A stretch of 64,000 bases of DNA, from assembly GCF_900141835.1 (NCBI RefSeq), contig NZ_FQZD01000008.1, forward strand, positions 62,001 through 126,000, given 5' to 3'. This stretch comes from Propionispora hippei DSM 15287. GTDB lineage: Bacteria; Bacillota; Negativicutes; Propionisporales; Propionisporaceae. A program made the position numbers and the translations under genes. This document shows positions 61,692 through 64,000 of the stretch, one piece after another (positions within the stretch are counted from its first letter, which is position 1; the number at the start of each line of letters is the position of its first letter). The notes below the pieces were generated by a model that worked only from the letters and a program-made list of their open reading frames with translations, was not told where the DNA came from and made no database searches.

Positions 61692-62000
61692 ATGAGAAGC
61701 TTTAATGTATTGTCGGTATGCGGTTCGGGGACAGTGACTTCCTCAATGATTGCCGAAAAGCTGAAGGACGCGATGGAGGAACGGGGGATCAAAATCACCG
61801 CGACCGAGGCTAAGCCGACGGAAGCGATGAATCTGGCCCAGGGAGGGAGGTTTGATTTTATTACCCACACCAGTCCCTTACCGGACGGCGATTACGGTAT
61901 ACCGACCATCAGCGCTTTTGGTTTTCTTACCGGGTTTGGCGAAGATGAATTTTTGGAAGAGGTGATGAGCGTTATTGAAGGTCTGGAAGCAAAAAAATAA
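61692..62000 (+). CDS. PTS EIIB component, galactitol family, second set
   Basis: 102 aa, GatB-like with phosphocysteine in VLSVCGSGTVTSSMIAEKL (about 10). RBS AAGGAGCG. Diverged from the 34241 copy. Confidence 0.9.
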   Translation: MRSFNVLSVCGSGTVTSSMIAEKLKDAMEERGIKITATEAKPTEAMNLAQGGRFDFITHTSPLPDGDYGIPTISAFGFLTGFGEDEFLEEVMSVIEGLEAKK

Positions 62001-62026
62001 TTCATTTGGTATGAGGAGGAGAAAAT

Positions 62027-63448
62027 ATGTTTCTTGAAACACTTAAAGCCATTTTTGATACCTTTGGTGCTCCGGTATTTGTCCCGGTCATTATCTTCAT
62101 CATTTCCAAGATTCTTAAGGTAGACACCAAGAAATCCTTTTTTTCCGCATTGTATGCCGGCGTCGGCCTGCAGGGCTTTACCCTGCTGTTAAATGCCTTT
62201 ACACCGATTATTACGCCGGTGGTTAAAAAGATGGTAGAAAGTACGGGCATTCAGTTGCCGGTATTTGACGTAGGCTGGCAGGCCACCGCACTGGTCGCCT
62301 TTTCCACCGAAGCCGGCATGGTCTTCCTCGGCATCGGTCTGGTGGTGCAGACTGTGCTGTTCCTGAGTAAATGGACTTCGGTGTTCCAGCCCGGTGATTT
62401 GTGGAATAACTATTCCTACATGGTTTGGGGTTCCATGGTTTATCTGGTTACGAAAAATATGATGCTGGCTTTGGGCTGCATGATTTTATTGAATATGTAC
62501 AGCTTGCTGATTGCCGAGCTGATGGCCAAACGCTGGTCGACTTATTACAAATATCCCAATTGTACCATTATTGCCATGCATAACATTGAAGCTGCCATTT
62601 TTACCGTGGTATTTGACCCGCTTTTGAATCTGTTCGGTTTAAACAAGGTAAAACTGAGTCCCCAGGAATTGCAGAAGAAATTGGGCTTTTTCGGTGAACC
62701 GGTTTCACTGGGCCTGCTGCTGGGCATATTCATCGGTATCATGGGTAACTTCAAAAACTTGGGCACCCTGGCAGCCTGGGGACAGGTGGCCGTTATGGGT
62801 ATTGCCACCAGCTCAATTATGGCAATCTTCCCGCGGGTAGCCGGCTTGTTTGCCCAGGCCTTCCTGCCAATCACCGAAGCGGCCAGAAAATCCATCAAGA
62901 AGGATGCCAAGGCGCGGCAATGGTTCCTGGGTGTGAACGATGCCACCGGCTACGGCGAACCGGCCACTTTAATTTCCGGTATTATTCTCATTCCGATTAT
63001 GGTCTTTTTGGCGATTGCCCTTCCCGGCAATCAGGTGCTGCCGGTTGTTGACTTATTGGCACTGCCCTTTATGGTACAAGGGATTGTACCGCTGGTTAAC
63101 GGCAATATCTTCAAGGTACTCATTACCGGTGCCATCTGGTTTAGTGCCGGACTGTACATGTGCACCTATACGGCACCGCTGTTTACCGAAATCTGCTCAA
63201 CCGTGGGCGTGCATCTGCCGGTAGGCGCCCTGCTGATCACCAGCTTTAATATTTTAGGCAAACCGCTGATGGGCTTGGTCTTCCTGGCTTTCCTCAGCCA
63301 GTCGCCGCTCCTGATCGGTCTGGCCATTGCCGTCTATCTGGTGCTGTACTTCCTGTTCCGCAAAAATAAGGAAGCCGTATACGATTACCTGGATCAGAAC
63401 GCAATGAAAAATACGGCTGAAGAAGAGAATGGTGCCGTACAAGCATAG
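62027..63448 (+). CDS. PTS EIIC component, galactitol family, second set
   Basis: 473 aa, about 50 residues longer than the 34556 copy, GatC family with ten or so helices (TFGAPVFVPVIIFIISKILK at the start, FLPITEAARKSIKK in the middle). The substrate is unknown; a further gene starting at 63977 may hold the dehydrogenase or aldolase. RBS GAGGAGG. Confidence 0.9.
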   Translation: MFLETLKAIFDTFGAPVFVPVIIFIISKILKVDTKKSFFSALYAGVGLQGFTLLLNAFTPIITPVVKKMVESTGIQLPVFDVGWQATALVAFSTEAGMVFLGIGLVVQTVLFLSKWTSVFQPGDLWNNYSYMVWGSMVYLVTKNMMLALGCMILLNMYSLLIAELMAKRWSTYYKYPNCTIIAMHNIEAAIFTVVFDPLLNLFGLNKVKLSPQELQKKLGFFGEPVSLGLLLGIFIGIMGNFKNLGTLAAWGQVAVMGIATSSIMAIFPRVAGLFAQAFLPITEAARKSIKKDAKARQWFLGVNDATGYGEPATLISGIILIPIMVFLAIALPGNQVLPVVDLLALPFMVQGIVPLVNGNIFKVLITGAIWFSAGLYMCTYTAPLFTEICSTVGVHLPVGALLITSFNILGKPLMGLVFLAFLSQSPLLIGLAIAVYLVLYFLFRKNKEAVYDYLDQNAMKNTAEEENGAVQA

Positions 63449-63976
63449 GCTGTCCGGGGCTGCCACAACTTGATTTTATTTATAACAGCCTGTAGTGTGG
63501 AAAAACAGCTAAGGGTCCCTTTATCATTGCCACAAAGTGACCCAAAAGGCTAGGCCTGTCTTCCAAAATACTTGAAAAATTGCCGGCTTACTAAAATCCG
63601 TAAACTCGCTGACGCTCAAACAAATACCCAAAGGGCACAGCGCGGATTTCTTAACGTAAGCCGGCAATTTTTCATCCTGCGGAACGTATTTTCCCAGAAA
63701 AGGCCGAACGAAGGACCAAAGAACAAGGCTATTACGCTTTTCTTAGAGCGACGATCCCTTTTGCTGGCCGGGATGCGTAAATGGATGTGTCGATATGCAC
63801 GAAATGTATGGACTGTTGGCAAAAATGTAGTACTTGGCCGTCAAGCCGCCGGAACGGGGGCATTTGGGGACTGTGGCGAGATAGCTTTTTTGGTTGGCAT
63901 GTATCTTGCATATTCATAGCGGCAAGAGCGGGACGGTAAGGTAAGCGATGCCGCCCTGCCTGGTAAAGGGAGGAAA
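63449..63976. other. Gene-free stretch with a long foldback repeat
   Basis: No convincing gene. It holds an inverted repeat: GAAAAATTGCCGGCTTAC at about 63573 and GTAAGCCGGCAATTTTTC at about 63656-63673, around a core with CGCTGACGCTCAAACA and CAGCGCGGATTT. The left flank GGCTAGGCCTGTCTTCC recalls the family C ends. It separates the EIIC gene from the next gene. Confidence 0.5.
63574..63673. repeat. Foldback element with 18-bp inverted repeats
   Basis: GAAAAATTGCCGGCTTAC and its exact complement GTAAGCCGGCAATTTTTC lie about 65 bp apart, with an inner pair ATCCG/CGGAT. Transcribed, it would form a very stable hairpin. Non-coding. Confidence 0.65.
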
Positions 63977-64000
63977 ATGACGATGCAAAAGACGATGAAA
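63977..64000 (+). CDS. Start of a gene running out of the window
   Basis: ATG 63977 (or 63983) after AAGGGAGGAAA; the visible codons read MTMQKTMK. Too short to identify. From its position it may be an enzyme for the polyol taken up by the second Gat-type PTS. Confidence 0.5.

Noticed and set aside
63572-63919. 115-aa frame on the plus strand after the second EIIC gene
   Set aside because: Runs through the foldback repeat, no ribosome binding site, no domain; composition unlike the neighbouring genes.

Overview
The window is low-to-mid-GC bacterial DNA (roughly half G+C by eye) and reads like a diderm, probably spore-forming Firmicute of the Negativicutes (Sporomusaceae type: Sporomusa, Pelosinus, Propionispora). 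The organism assignment is an inference from gene content: SufCBDSU, FabV, a phosphorelay-type histidine kinase, encapsulin with an encapsulated ferritin, LevR-type PRD activators with -24/-12 promoters, and an EutVW/ANTAR-controlled ethanolamine operon. No rRNA, tRNA, CRISPR array or intact insertion sequence was seen.

Layout. 1-0.7 kb: 3' end of cydB with an unusual C-terminal extension. 1.0-6.0 kb: Fe-S cluster assembly operon sufCBDSU behind a good sigma-A promoter. 6.1-6.4 kb: a probable type I toxin-antitoxin pair, a 24-aa holin-like toxin and a convergent antisense RNA. 6.9-8.1 kb: fabV. 9.2-13.8 kb: alpha-glucoside uptake and hydrolysis (RpiR-type regulator, GH4 6-phospho-alpha-glucosidase, EIICBA permease). 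14.0-14.9 kb (minus): rubrerythrin plus a cysteine-rich protein. 15.4-19.1 kb: Cache/HAMP/PAS histidine kinase, GNAT acetyltransferase, Asp/Glu racemase. 19.1-21.8 kb: repeat-bearing exported protein, MgtC-like protein, SDR dehydrogenase. 22.0-25.3 kb: eukaryotic-type hexokinase followed by three pseudopilin-like proteins. 25.4-27.2 kb (minus): encapsulin shell with its ferritin-like cargo, and a cupin. 27.8-30.4 kb: asparagine synthetase and a lipoprotein.

30.8-40.3 kb: a sigma-54-controlled, galactitol-family PTS operon (LevR-like activator, EIIA, EIIB, EIIC, polyol-phosphate dehydrogenase) followed by split transketolase, ribulose-5-P epimerase and ribose-5-P isomerase B. This is a complete route from a pentitol, D-arabitol being the best guess, into the pentose phosphate pathway. 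40.8-42.0 kb: type II NADH dehydrogenase. 42.0-50.8 kb: ethanolamine regulon (permease, EutW, EutV, EutA, EutB, EutC) joined to CblT- and CblS-like alpha-ribazole salvage genes. Its leaders carry ANTAR-type antitermination hairpins, two in tandem before the permease and one before eutA. No microcompartment shell gene is present. 51.0-57.9 kb: a hybrid sorbose/glucitol operon (SorC-type regulator, SrlD, GutM, EIIC/EIIBC/EIIA of the Gut family, SorE, and an epimerase-like protein lacking one catalytic Asp). 58.2-63.5 kb: a second sigma-54/LevR-type/Gat-PTS set. At 63977 a further gene starts and leaves the window.

Gene-free stretches hold three families of short non-coding repeats with terminal or foldback inverted repeats. 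One copy (36951-37111) begins inside the stop codon of the polyol dehydrogenase gene. The window as a whole is a catabolic region: three or four PTS systems, each with its own regulator, plus ethanolamine use tied to cobamide supply.
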